Source: a bacterium (GTDB taxonomy: Bacteria > Patescibacteriota > Patescibacteriia > CAIQCM01). From it: DNA of 9,311 nucleotides. How positions within the stretch are numbered: the first letter of the stretch is position 1; each line of letters opens with the position of its first letter. Location of the stretch: NCBI GenBank assembly GCA_023246535.1, contig JAHFIF010000013.1, positions 1 to 9,311 of the forward strand, read 5' to 3'. The position numbers and the translations under genes were made by a program. Shown piece by piece: positions 1-6,218 of this stretch. A model generated the notes under the pieces. That model was not told the origin of the DNA. It saw only the letters and a program-made list of their open reading frames with translations, and did not search any database.

Positions 1-340
1 TAACTTGGTAGCGGCGGCTAACCTCGGGCGAAATTGCCTTGACGCCGGTGACGTTATCTTGAACGGCGACCGCGTCCTCAAGCGTCAGGGTTTGCGCCGA
101 GCCGCGTCCGGCGGAAACCGGTCCGCCGGGCGAACGCTGCGCGCCGGGGGTGACGACAATGAGGTTTGAGCCGATCGATTGGATCGAGGACTGGATCGAC
201 CCCTGCGCGCCCTGGCCGACCGAGATCATGGCAATGACCGAGCCGATGCCGATCACGATGCCGAGGACGGTCAAACCGGACCGGACCTTGTTCACGGTCA
301 CGGCGGAATATGTTTCGCCTAGCAAATCGGAAATGCGCAT
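1..340 (-). CDS. MacB-type ABC transporter permease, N-terminal part (gene runs off the left edge)
   Basis: Only the first 113 codons are present and no stop occurs before the window edge. The protein begins MRISDLLGETYSAVTVNKVR, followed by a hydrophobic stretch at about residues 21-40 (SGLTVLGIVIGIGSVIAMI) that forms the first membrane helix. A Gly/Gln/Ser-rich segment (SVGQGAQGSIQSSIQSIGSN) and LIVVTPG come next. This is the standard opening of MacB-family permeases, where the first helix leads into the large extracytoplasmic MacB_PCD domain. The start lies 10 bases after the stop of the ATPase gene upstream, so the two are co-transcribed. No Shine-Dalgarno sequence is seen, which fits translational coupling. 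By family it would form the membrane channel of an exporter with the ATPase and the adaptor. The substrate cannot be read from this part. Confidence 0.9.
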   Translation of the reverse strand, partial: MRISDLLGETYSAVTVNKVRSGLTVLGIVIGIGSVIAMISVGQGAQGSIQSSIQSIGSNLIVVTPGAQRSPGGPVSAGRGSAQTLTLEDAVAVQDNVTGVKAISPEVSRRYQV

Positions 341-350
341 GTGATTGGGG

Positions 351-1046
351 TTATGATTTGATCCGTTTTTTGTTAATTTCGTCGCTCACGATCAGTCCGT
401 CGCGCAGCATGATGATGCGTTTGGCGTGCGCGGCAACGTCCGGTTCGTGGGTGATCATGATGATCGTCCGTCCTTCGGCGTTGAGTTTTTCCAGCGTCGC
501 CAGGACGATTTCGCCGGTTTTGGAATCCAGGTTGCCGGTGGGCTCGTCGGCTAAAAGCAGGGTGGGATTGTTGACGAGCGCCCGGGCGATGGCGACGCGC
601 TGCATTTGTCCGCCGGAAATTTGGTTGGAGAGGTGAGAGAAACGGCTTTCGTCCATGCCAGCGGCCTTAAGCGCGTTCTTGGCCATTTCCTCGCGCTTGG
701 TTTTTTCCACGCCGGCGTAGATAAGCGGCAGGGCGACGTTCCGCAGGACGGTCGCGCGCGGCAGCAGGTTGAAAGCTTGGAAAACAAAGCCGATCTTTTT
801 CATGCGGAAGTCGGCGGATTCGTCGGGCGTGAGCGACGACGCATCATGGTCGTCGATGAGGTATTGTCCCGAAGTCGGCGTATCAAGCGCGCCCAAAATA
901 TGCATGAGCGTTGATTTGCCGCTGCCCGAGGGGCCCATGATCGCCACATACTCGCCGTCTTTGACGGTAAAAGAAATGCCTTTAAGCACCGGCGTTTCTT
1001 CGCCGCCGTTGCGGTATGATTTGGTGATGTTACGGCATTCAATCAT
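351..1046 (-). CDS. ABC transporter ATP-binding protein, MacB/LolD type
   Basis: This 231-residue protein is a complete stand-alone nucleotide-binding subunit. Walker A is GPSGSGKST at 38-46, the Q-loop glutamine is Q90 in FVFQAFNLLPR, and the signature is ISGGQMQR at 143-150. Walker B is LLLADE at 163-168, the D-loop is GNLD at 171-174, and the switch histidine is H200 in ITHEPD. All ATPase residues are intact. FQxFNLLP and the ADEPTGNLDS stretch are typical of the LolD/MacB/FtsE-like branch, which powers extrusion of substrates from the outer face of the membrane rather than simple uptake. The gene starts 5 bases after the adaptor stop and ends 10 bases before the permease start, giving the usual adaptor-ATPase-permease order. 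There is no obvious ribosome binding site, so coupling to the adaptor is likely. The branch assignment is firm; the substrate is unknown. Confidence 0.95.
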   Translation of the reverse strand: MIECRNITKSYRNGGEETPVLKGISFTVKDGEYVAIMGPSGSGKSTLMHILGALDTPTSGQYLIDDHDASSLTPDESADFRMKKIGFVFQAFNLLPRATVLRNVALPLIYAGVEKTKREEMAKNALKAAGMDESRFSHLSNQISGGQMQRVAIARALVNNPTLLLADEPTGNLDSKTGEIVLATLEKLNAEGRTIIMITHEPDVAAHAKRIIMLRDGLIVSDEINKKRIKS

Positions 1047-1051
1047 ATGTT

Positions 1052-2797
1052 TTAGTTGCCGCGGAAGCCGCCGCCGCCGGTGGCCCCGCGCAGCGCCCCG
1101 CCGCCGAGGATCGAGGTGCCGGAGGCGGACGTTGTCTTGGCGGCGCTGCTGGTGATCGTTTGCGTGACCACTTCGTCGCCTTCATTAAGGCCGCTGGTAA
1201 TCTCGGTATAGGTGTCATTGGCCAGACTGGTGACGACGTTGGTGCGCACCGGCTGCCCGTTGGTCAGAACTTGCACGTATGATTGCGTGCCTTGCGTTTT
1301 TACGGCCGCGTTCGGGACGTAAAGCACGTCAACGTCGGTCTTGGTGATGATGGCGGCGGAGACGCTCATGCCGGCCTTGATGCGGTCGTCCTGCGTATCA
1401 AAGACGATCTTCACGTTATAGGAAACAACGCCTTGCGAAACCGTGCCGATCAGATCGATCGAACTGACCTCGCCGGTAATGATGAGGCCGTCGATCGCGT
1501 CAAAAGCCAGGGTTGCTTTTTGTCCGATTTTGACCTTGGCCACGTCGGTTTCGTTGAGCGAAACGTTGGCCACCTGCTGATCGGCGATCAGCGTGGCAAT
1601 GGTCGTGCCGGACGAGACCTGCTGGCCCAGGCTGACCGGCAGCACGGCGATCGAACCGGAGAACGGCGCGCGGACGGTGTAGTAAGACAAAGTTTGTTGG
1701 TCGTTGAGAAAGGCGTTTTGCGCTTTCTCAATGTTCAATTGCGCTGATTTTATGTCCAGCGCGTCCGGCCCGGCCGTCAGTTGGGCGATGTTGGCCTGTT
1801 TTTCGGCAATGCTCTGTTGCGAGGCGGTGATGGTGTTCTGGCTCGAAAGAATCGTCTGCTGGACGTTCGACAAACTGGAAAGGTGCCCGTTCACCGTGCT
1901 GGTAAAGTTGTTGAGTTGGTTAAGCTGCGTGGTGGCGAGCGCGATCGGTTTGACGTTATTTTGCGTCAGCATGTCGTTGTAGAGCTGAACCAGACTGGCG
2001 CTGTCTTTGATCGCTTCGGCAATGGTGCCGGCGGTGGCATCGGTCTCATTGATGATCGCCGTGATCTGGTCGTTGGTAGAAGCGCTGGTAATATTTTTAA
2101 AATCGGAAAAATTTTTGTTGTAGGTCTTAACGGCCGTTTGGTAAGAGTTGAAGGCTTTGTTGCGATAATCATCCGCCGATTGATTGTATGCGCGGATGGC
2201 ATTGGCATAGAAATCCAAATTTTGCTGGCTGCGGCTGGCCTCGCTGCCCATGAGCACGTCCTGCAGTCCGGTCATGATGTTCGGCAGGTCGAGAAAGGCG
2301 TTGGTGACGGCGGTCGAACCGTTCTCATAGGCGTTCGTGAGCGCGGTTTGCGCGTTTTGTTTTGCGGTTTGCGCCTGCGCCAAGGCATTCTGCGCCTGCA
2401 GGAGCGTGAGCGCCGAGGCGGGTTCCTGGAGTTTTTGCAGCGACAATTTAGCGCTGTCGAGCGACGCCTGGTCGTTCCTAAGCGTTTGTTGCAGATTGGT
2501 TTGGTCGAGGCGGGCGATGATGTCGCCGGCGGACACCTTTTGCCCCACAGTGATCGGCAAGGCGATGATCGTGCTGCCAACCTGCGGGTTCACGTTGACC
2601 TGGTTGGTGCTGGCCACTTGTCCGGTGCCGCTCACTGAAACGCTGATCGTGCCTTTGGCGGCCGCGGCGGTCACGTAGCGGGTCGTGGCCGGCGCCTGGG
2701 TGGCGTTTTTATATATATAGTACCCGCCAACGGCTGCCGCGATCACGATCAAGCCGATGACCGATTTTTTCTTAAGAAGGTTTTTTATGAAATTCAT
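1052..2797 (-). CDS. MacA/HlyD-type periplasmic adaptor (membrane fusion) subunit
   Basis: The protein has 581 residues. A short basic N-terminus (KNLLKKK) precedes a single membrane anchor at about 13-29 with no cleavage site apparent. The first half of a lipoyl-like barrel-sandwich domain lies at about 58-98 (GQVASTNQ to GDIIARLD). A very long Gln/Ala/Asn-rich helical region at about 100-370 should form the coiled-coil hairpin. The second lipoyl half (YTVRAPFSGSIAVLPV, GQQVSSGTTIATL) and beta-barrel segments follow. The tail is low-complexity glycine-rich (GGGALRGATGGGGFRGN). MacA proteins are usually nearer 370-400 residues, so the helical part is enlarged. The gene lies 7 bases after the DUF5666-like gene and 5 bases before the ATPase. 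Such adaptors join an inner-membrane ABC permease to an outer component or, in single-membrane cells, act outside the membrane as in YknX. No Shine-Dalgarno is visible before the ATG. Confidence 0.92.
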   Translation of the reverse strand: MNFIKNLLKKKSVIGLIVIAAAVGGYYIYKNATQAPATTRYVTAAAAKGTISVSVSGTGQVASTNQVNVNPQVGSTIIALPITVGQKVSAGDIIARLDQTNLQQTLRNDQASLDSAKLSLQKLQEPASALTLLQAQNALAQAQTAKQNAQTALTNAYENGSTAVTNAFLDLPNIMTGLQDVLMGSEASRSQQNLDFYANAIRAYNQSADDYRNKAFNSYQTAVKTYNKNFSDFKNITSASTNDQITAIINETDATAGTIAEAIKDSASLVQLYNDMLTQNNVKPIALATTQLNQLNNFTSTVNGHLSSLSNVQQTILSSQNTITASQQSIAEKQANIAQLTAGPDALDIKSAQLNIEKAQNAFLNDQQTLSYYTVRAPFSGSIAVLPVSLGQQVSSGTTIATLIADQQVANVSLNETDVAKVKIGQKATLAFDAIDGLIITGEVSSIDLIGTVSQGVVSYNVKIVFDTQDDRIKAGMSVSAAIITKTDVDVLYVPNAAVKTQGTQSYVQVLTNGQPVRTNVVTSLANDTYTEITSGLNEGDEVVTQTITSSAAKTTSASGTSILGGGALRGATGGGGFRGN

Positions 2798-2804
2798 ATT
2801 CTTT

Positions 2805-3347
2805 TTAATAATTTAACGGGGGTAGGGGGAGGTTGCCCGGCGGCGGCAGCATGGGCGGTCCGAAAACGCGAATGATCTCGGCACTAACCGTGCCGTCATT
2901 TTGCGGGCGTCCGATCACCGTCACTAGGTCGCCAAGATGAAGGTCGGCGGCCTTTAAGGCGGCGTGTCCCTTGATGATACTGGTTTTTTTAGAGATGGCG
3001 ACCATCTTTTCCATGCCGTCGGAGCCGTTGATCACGATTCCGTCGTCGTTGACCGCGGCGATCACGCCGGCCGTGCCGTGGCCGTTCATGAAGTCTTTGC
3101 CTTCAAAACCGCGCATAAAGCCGCCGGCGGGACCGCCGAAGGTGCGGTGGTAATTGTCGCCGTAGCTGAAAGAAAAATTGGCCTTGCGGAAACCGACGAA
3201 CATGCCCAGCTGGAAAATAAGCAGGGCGGCCACCAGACCGACGAAGATTTTGAGCGCCAAAACAAACCAGCGCGAACGGAAGATCGCGATGATCGTCGGC
3301 TCGGGCCGTTTTTCGGCATGATGTTTCGGCGTTTCGTCGTGGTCCAT
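2805..3347 (-). CDS. Single-pass membrane protein with DUF5666-like extracytoplasmic domain
   Basis: The protein has 180 residues. A charged, His-rich cytoplasmic N-terminus (about 1-26) leads to one membrane helix at about 27-51 (WFVLALKIFVGLVAALLIFQLGMF). A Gly/Phe-rich linker (about 55-90) follows, then a small beta domain at about 91-163 (GVIAAVNDDGIVING, GDLVTVIGRPQNDGTVSAEIIRVF), then a proline-rich tail with PPMLPPPGNLPLPP. The G-x-I, DGI-x-I, L-x-x-GD-x-V-x-V-x-G and DGT-x-x-A-x-x-I pattern matches DUF5666, a small domain of unknown function often found outside the membrane. The gene starts 2 bases after the stop of the small membrane protein upstream and ends 7 bases before the adaptor, so it is a core operon member. 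A role as accessory or sensor of the exporter is inference. Confidence 0.75.
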   Translation of the reverse strand: MDHDETPKHHAEKRPEPTIIAIFRSRWFVLALKIFVGLVAALLIFQLGMFVGFRKANFSFSYGDNYHRTFGGPAGGFMRGFEGKDFMNGHGTAGVIAAVNDDGIVINGSDGMEKMVAISKKTSIIKGHAALKAADLHLGDLVTVIGRPQNDGTVSAEIIRVFGPPMLPPPGNLPLPPLNY

Positions 3348-3349
3348 AG

Positions 3350-3751
3350 TTAAATGCCGTTAGCGGTTTTAAGATGGTGAACCGGTTTGATCTTTTTAGC
3401 GTAGGCGATGGCCAGTTTGATCAGGATCATGACGACCGCGGCCTCGCCGGCGAGGGCGGCGACGTTCACCGCCGGGAACGATTCAAGCAGGCTCATCCCG
3501 TAATCTTGCCAATTGGCAAGCACGGCTTGAAAATCGACAAAGATGAGCGACGCGTATTGGCCAAAACCGGAAGCGGCCAGTTCCCTGACCAGGCCGTTCC
3601 AAACAAAGAAGGCGGAGATGAGCGCGCCGACGCTGCAAAAAGAGGAAATGATAAAATTTCGGATCGCCCGGAGCCGGGCCCGTTCTTCGCTGATGGCGGC
3701 CATGACCTTGTCAAAAAGGCCGGGCGGCAGGTTGTTGGCGCTATAAGACAT
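3350..3751 (-). CDS. Small two-helix membrane protein, candidate anti-sigma factor
   Basis: The 133-residue form starts MSYSANNLPPGLFDKVMAAI. An upstream ATG at 3785-3787 gives 145 residues, but that start codon lies inside the terminator hairpin (3764-3793), so 3751 or the in-frame ATG at 3758-3760 is preferred. The N-terminus is cytoplasmic and helical (LFDKVMAAISEERARLRAIR). Helix 1 spans about 33-51 and helix 2 about 97-118, with a basic C-terminus (KKIKPVHHLK). I recognise no named family, and no HxxxCxxC zinc motif of classic ZAS anti-sigma factors is present. It is the gene next to an ECF sigma factor, is membrane-bound and has a short cytoplasmic N-terminal segment, all usual for anti-sigma factors. 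The role is inferred from position. It could instead be a structural partner of the exporter. No ribosome binding site is seen. Confidence 0.7.
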   Translation of the reverse strand: MSYSANNLPPGLFDKVMAAISEERARLRAIRNFIISSFCSVGALISAFFVWNGLVRELAASGFGQYASLIFVDFQAVLANWQDYGMSLLESFPAVNVAALAGEAAVVMILIKLAIAYAKKIKPVHHLKTANGI

Positions 3752-3763
3752 GGTATACATACG

Positions 3764-3793
3764 AAAAAAGGATGCATTTTGGTGCATCCTTTT
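3764..3793 (-). terminator. Intrinsic terminator directly after the sigma factor gene
   Basis: On the minus strand an 11-bp perfect stem (AAAAGGATGCA / TGCATCCTTTT, arms 3783-3793 and 3766-3776) encloses a 6-nt loop. The run of T reaches six (3764-3769). The stem begins with the base right after the sigma gene TAG. On the plus strand the T run is shorter (four, then CT), so it mainly works for minus-strand transcription. It separates the sigma gene from the following five genes of the same strand. Confidence 0.88.
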
Positions 3794-4378
3794 CTAAAAG
3801 TTGTTTTGTCCCAGGATCAGCCGCAAATTGATGACGGCGCGGCGGTGGCGGCTTTTGATCGTGTGCAGTGGTTCGTGCAAGGTTTCAGAAATTTCGCGAA
3901 AATTAAGACCTTCCTGATAATAGAGCGACAAGACCTTTTGATAAGCGGGCGAGAGTTTGTCCAAAGCGGAATTTAAAACGCGCTTGAGGATCGACTGTTC
4001 GGCCGCCTCGGCAGGAGATTGGTCGGCGGAAACCAGCGATTCGGCCAGGTAATTGAAGCCGGCCTCATCCTCAAACGCGCTGAGCGGCACGGCCTGTTTC
4101 TTTTTTAGAATGTCGAGACAGGTGTTTTTGGCGATCTCCATGACCCAGGCTTTGAAATTTTTTTGCGGGTCGATCTTTTTCAAGTGGCGCCAAACTTTGA
4201 CGAAGGTTTCTTGAACCGCATCCTCGGCCTCGTCTTGGTTTCGCAAATACCGCAAACAAGCGCCGTAAACCAGCGACAAATGGCGATTGACCAAAGCGCC
4301 CAAGGCTTGTTCGTTGCCGGCCTTGGCTAAGAGCACGAGCTCGTTGTCGGGAATGAGTTTTTCCATACGACGTTGCAT
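3794..4378 (-). CDS. ECF-type RNA polymerase sigma-70 factor
   Basis: The protein has 194 residues, typical for an ECF factor. Region 2 spans about 25-94 and includes the core-binding and -10-recognition stretch DAVQETFVKVWRHL (53-66) and FKAWVMEIAKNTCLDILKKK. A linker of about 40 residues follows. Region 4 spans about 135-190 (LDKLSPAYQKVLSLYYQEGLNF, then the helix-turn-helix ending TIKSRHRRAVINL). There is no region 1.1 or 3. The start is ambiguous: ATG at 4376-4378 gives MQRRMEKLIP and an in-frame ATG at 4364-4366 gives MEKLIP; neither has a clear Shine-Dalgarno. It directs polymerase to its own promoter set, most likely including the exporter genes beyond the terminator. I could not identify a GAAC/CGTC-like ECF promoter in front of it. 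Confidence 0.93.
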   Translation of the reverse strand: MQRRMEKLIPDNELVLLAKAGNEQALGALVNRHLSLVYGACLRYLRNQDEAEDAVQETFVKVWRHLKKIDPQKNFKAWVMEIAKNTCLDILKKKQAVPLSAFEDEAGFNYLAESLVSADQSPAEAAEQSILKRVLNSALDKLSPAYQKVLSLYYQEGLNFREISETLHEPLHTIKSRHRRAVINLRLILGQNNF

Positions 4379-4430
4379 CTTACCACTTTACCGCGTTTCG
4401 TTCAATCTTGTCATGTTAAACAATAAGACG

Positions 4431-4456
4431 CGTCAAGGCGCGGAGGTTTACGTCAA
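4431..4456. repeat. Two CGTCAAG direct repeats 20 bp apart in the divergent gap
   Basis: CGTCAAG occurs at 4431-4437 and 4451-4457, start to start 20 bp, about two helical turns, so both would lie on the same DNA face. Read on the minus strand they are CTTGACG, which also resembles a -35 element for the sigma gene. No good -10 was found at 16-18 bp. They may be an operator or simply chance. Confidence 0.35.
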
Positions 4457-4461
4457 GCGGT

Positions 4462-4470
4462 TGTGGATAA
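4462..4470 (-). promoter_or_regulatory. Perfect DnaA-box sequence
   Basis: The plus strand reads TGTGGATAA, so the minus strand is TTATCCACA, the classic DnaA-box consensus. Only one copy was seen in the gap, so this is not an origin. A single box in a promoter region could allow DnaA control or titration, or could be chance. Confidence 0.3.
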
Positions 4471-4473
4471 GGC

Positions 4474-4537
4474 TACTTAATGTACACTTGACACGAACAA
4501 AGGCCGGTGTTACTTTGTGTTTGTAATACATTAACTA
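4474..4537. promoter_or_regulatory. Inverted repeat bracketing the regulator promoter (candidate operator pair)
   Basis: TACTTAATGTA at 4474-4484 and its inverted partner TACATTAACTA at 4527-4537 match at 10 of 11 positions, with an 8-bp perfect core (TTAATGTA / TACATTAA). The arms are 53 bp apart start to start, close to five helical turns. They flank the -35 and -10 boxes on both sides. This layout suits a dimeric or looping repressor, most simply autoregulation by the NrtR-like protein encoded just downstream. Confidence 0.5.
4488..4516 (+). promoter_or_regulatory. Sigma-70-type promoter of the NrtR-like gene
   Basis: A perfect -35 TTGACA (4488-4493) is followed by a 17-bp spacer and TACTTT (4511-4516). 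The spacer ends TGT, so TG at 4508-4509 forms an extended -10. Transcription would start near 4523, leaving a leader of about 20 nt before the ATG at 4543. This rules out the upstream ATG at 4507, which lies inside the promoter. Confidence 0.75.
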
Positions 4538-4542
4538 AGCCT

Positions 4543-5193
4543 ATGACCAAACATCCCGCCGTCCAAAATATCAAGGTCGCCGCCGACGCGGCCATTTTCA
4601 CCGTCGAAAATAAACAGCTCAAGGTGCTGCTCATCCAAATGAAAAAAGCGCCGTTTGCCGGCGAATGGGCGCTGCCGGGCGGTTTGTTGGGGGACGAGGA
4701 AACGTCGCGCCAAGCCGTCGATCGCATTTTGACGACGCAAACCGGCGTGAAAAAGGTTTATTTGGAGCAGCTCATGACCTTTGACGACGTACAGCGCGAC
4801 AAACTGGGACGGGTCATCAGCATTGCCTGGTTCGCGCTCATCCCGAATGGGGGCTTTAAATTAAAGACCACGGAAAAATACGCCGACGTGCGCTGGTGGC
4901 CGGTCAAGGCTTTGCCGAAATTAGCCTACGACCATGCCGCCATTGCGAAGACGGCCGTGTCGCGCCTGCGCGCCAAATTGGAATATGCCAACGTGGCCTG
5001 GAGTTTGCTCCCGGCGGAATTTACTTTGGCCGAGTTGCAAAATACCTATGAAAGCATTTTGGGAAAACCGCTTGATAAACGCAATTTCCAGAAAAAATAT
5101 TTGGCGCTGGGCCTGATCAAGGAAAGCGGGAAGATGCGGACCGGCGGCGCCTATCGTCCGGCCAAGCTCTATAACTTCGCCAAGTTTGTGTAA
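4543..5193 (+). CDS. NrtR-type transcriptional regulator: Nudix domain plus winged helix
   Basis: The protein has 216 residues from ATG 4543; the longer frame from 4507 would begin inside the promoter. Residues about 8-140 form a Nudix domain (WALPGGLL, then the 23-residue box G47 to V69). The box keeps G47, E53, R61 and G68, but the catalytic glutamates of REUxEE are I62, T65 and Q66, so hydrolysis is very unlikely. Residues about 150-216 form the C-terminal winged helix with the family pattern FTLAELQNTYESILG and LDKRNFQKKYLALGLI. NrtR proteins use the Nudix fold to sense ADP-ribose or related NAD metabolites and repress NAD-synthesis or sugar-use genes. The gene is divergent from the sigma factor and upstream of a cassette with a nicotinamidase-like gene. 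Lysine is mostly AAA (14 of 24). No Shine-Dalgarno is seen. The ligand is inferred from family. Confidence 0.85.
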   Translation: MTKHPAVQNIKVAADAAIFTVENKQLKVLLIQMKKAPFAGEWALPGGLLGDEETSRQAVDRILTTQTGVKKVYLEQLMTFDDVQRDKLGRVISIAWFALIPNGGFKLKTTEKYADVRWWPVKALPKLAYDHAAIAKTAVSRLRAKLEYANVAWSLLPAEFTLAELQNTYESILGKPLDKRNFQKKYLALGLIKESGKMRTGGAYRPAKLYNFAKFV

Positions 5194-5208
5194 AAACGGG
5201 TAAAAGAC

Positions 5209-5237
5209 TTGACAAAATGCCAAAGTTCTGCTAATCT
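5209..5237 (+). promoter_or_regulatory. Sigma-70-type promoter of the phosphatase-kinase cassette
   Basis: A perfect TTGACA (5209-5214), a 17-bp spacer and TAATCT (5232-5237) with TGC just before it (extended -10) form a good promoter. Transcription would start near 5244, so the leader before the ATG at 5355 is about 110 nt. The architecture is the same as for the regulator promoter, but the TTAATGTA arms are absent here. Confidence 0.65.
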
Positions 5238-5251
5238 CTTGCGTTATTTCA

Positions 5252-5295
5252 TCGTGCCAAATTCGTGCCCAGATCCCTGCTTTTTGGCAAGGATC
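5252..5295 (+). promoter_or_regulatory. Cassette leader: TCGTGCC direct repeats and a hairpin
   Basis: TCGTGCC occurs at 5252-5258 and 5263-5269, 11 bp apart, just past the expected transcription start, as an operator might. A hairpin follows: GATCCCTGC (5272-5280), loop TTTTTG, GCAAGGATC (5287-5295), with one C-A mismatch in a 9-bp stem. There is no T run after it, so it is not a normal terminator. It may be an RNA control element or have no function. Confidence 0.4.
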
Positions 5296-5354
5296 CGCGC
5301 ATGAGTCGCGGTCGGTCTCTGAAAATTCGCATCGCAAATAGAAAGGAATGAAAG

Positions 5355-6218
5355 ATGAACGATATCTTCGAATTGGCATCCGCCACGGTTGCCGGTCGCG
5401 ACCATCGCACCATCGGAAAGAACAATCAAGACTCGCACCAAACGCATCTTGGCGAGCGTTGCCTGGTTGCCGTCGTTACTGACGGCTGCGGCAGCGGCGT
5501 CAAAAGCGAGGTCGGAGCGATTCTTGGAGCGCGTTTGGCGATGGAGGAATTGCGTCTGTTTGCTCCATCAGGAGCCGACAATGACGCGGATGCTCCGTTG
5601 CCCCCGCTCGGGCCAAATCACGCGGCCGATCCGCCGCTCCCGCTCGGGGAAGAAGATCTGGAAGATGCGCGCCGCGCAATTCTGGAGAAGCTGGACGAAA
5701 TCGTCTACATGTTTGATGGCAGTCGTTCGCAATTCGTGAATGATCATCTGCTCTTCACGCTGGTGGGCGCGCTCGTTCTCCCGGATGTTTCGCTGTTCTT
5801 CTCGATCGGCGACGGTTACCTCAACGTGAACGGAGAAACGATCCCCATTGGACCGTTCCCCGATAACATGCCGCCATATATCGGTTACGGACTGGTCAAG
5901 TCCGAGATCGATCCGGCGCTCGTCAGGTTCAAGATCCATCGCGTCATGCCCACGGCCGAACTCAACAGTTTTGTCGTCGGCACCGATGGCGTCATGGATC
6001 TGGCGGCGGCCGAGGCCAAGCCCTTTCCCGGGCGAAGCAATCTGATCGGTCCGCTCGACCGGCTCTGGCAAGAAGACAAATTCTTCAGGAACCCCGACAT
6101 GCTGCGTCGTCATTTGACGCTCGCCAACGGCGGCGTCGCCGATCTCAACATGCCGGGATACCTCAAAGACGACACCACGCTCGTGGTCGGTCGCAGAAGG
6201 AAGGTGGCCAATGTTTGA
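5355..6218 (+). CDS. PP2C-family serine/threonine protein phosphatase
   Basis: The 287-residue protein carries the PP2C motifs in order: GRDHRTIGKNNQDSH (14-28, metal Asp D26), DGCGSG (43-48, metal Asp D43), FSIGDGYLNVNG (149-160), GTDGVMDL (209-216, D211) and KDDTTLVVG (271-279, D273). All metal-binding aspartates are in place, so it should be an active Mn/Mg-dependent phosphatase in the cytoplasm; no signal or membrane helix is present. It has the short PP2C_2-like form. A proline-rich insert at about 71-98 follows the first helix. The ATG is preceded by AAGGA (5343-5347) with 7-nt spacing, a clear ribosome binding site. Its last 8 bases overlap the kinase gene, implying coupled translation. 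It most likely reverses phosphorylation by that kinase, as in TerY-P type operons; this pairing is inferred from position. Confidence 0.92.
   Translation: MNDIFELASATVAGRDHRTIGKNNQDSHQTHLGERCLVAVVTDGCGSGVKSEVGAILGARLAMEELRLFAPSGADNDADAPLPPLGPNHAADPPLPLGEEDLEDARRAILEKLDEIVYMFDGSRSQFVNDHLLFTLVGALVLPDVSLFFSIGDGYLNVNGETIPIGPFPDNMPPYIGYGLVKSEIDPALVRFKIHRVMPTAELNSFVVGTDGVMDLAAAEAKPFPGRSNLIGPLDRLWQEDKFFRNPDMLRRHLTLANGGVADLNMPGYLKDDTTLVVGRRRKVANV
5589..5648 (+). repeat. Imperfect internal duplication in the phosphatase gene
   Basis: Two related segments, 5589-5612 and 5629-5648, both end in CCGCTCGGG and encode DAPLPPLG and DPPLPLG. They make up the proline-rich surface insert and look like a small in-frame tandem expansion. 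Confidence 0.5.

Noticed and set aside
1781..2638. Plus-strand open frame of 285 codons opposite the adaptor
   Set aside because: The composition is unnatural (Arg/Gly/Val-rich) with no motif, while the minus strand encodes a clear adaptor.
3752..3787. N-terminal extension of the small membrane protein from ATG 3785-3787
   Set aside because: The codons fall in the terminator hairpin, which would block or hide this start.
4379..4460. Promoter for the sigma gene on the minus strand
   Set aside because: The TTGACG elements have no acceptable -10 at 16-18 bp, and no GAAC/CGTC-type ECF promoter could be placed. A promoter must exist but I cannot locate it.
4462..4470. Replication origin
   Set aside because: Only one DnaA box was seen, with no AT-rich unwinding element and no dnaA, dnaN or rep gene.
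4507..4542. Upstream ATG extending the regulator by 12 residues
   Set aside because: It lies 4 bases before the -10 element, inside the predicted promoter, and the extension (MLLCVCNTLTKP) is not part of the Nudix fold.
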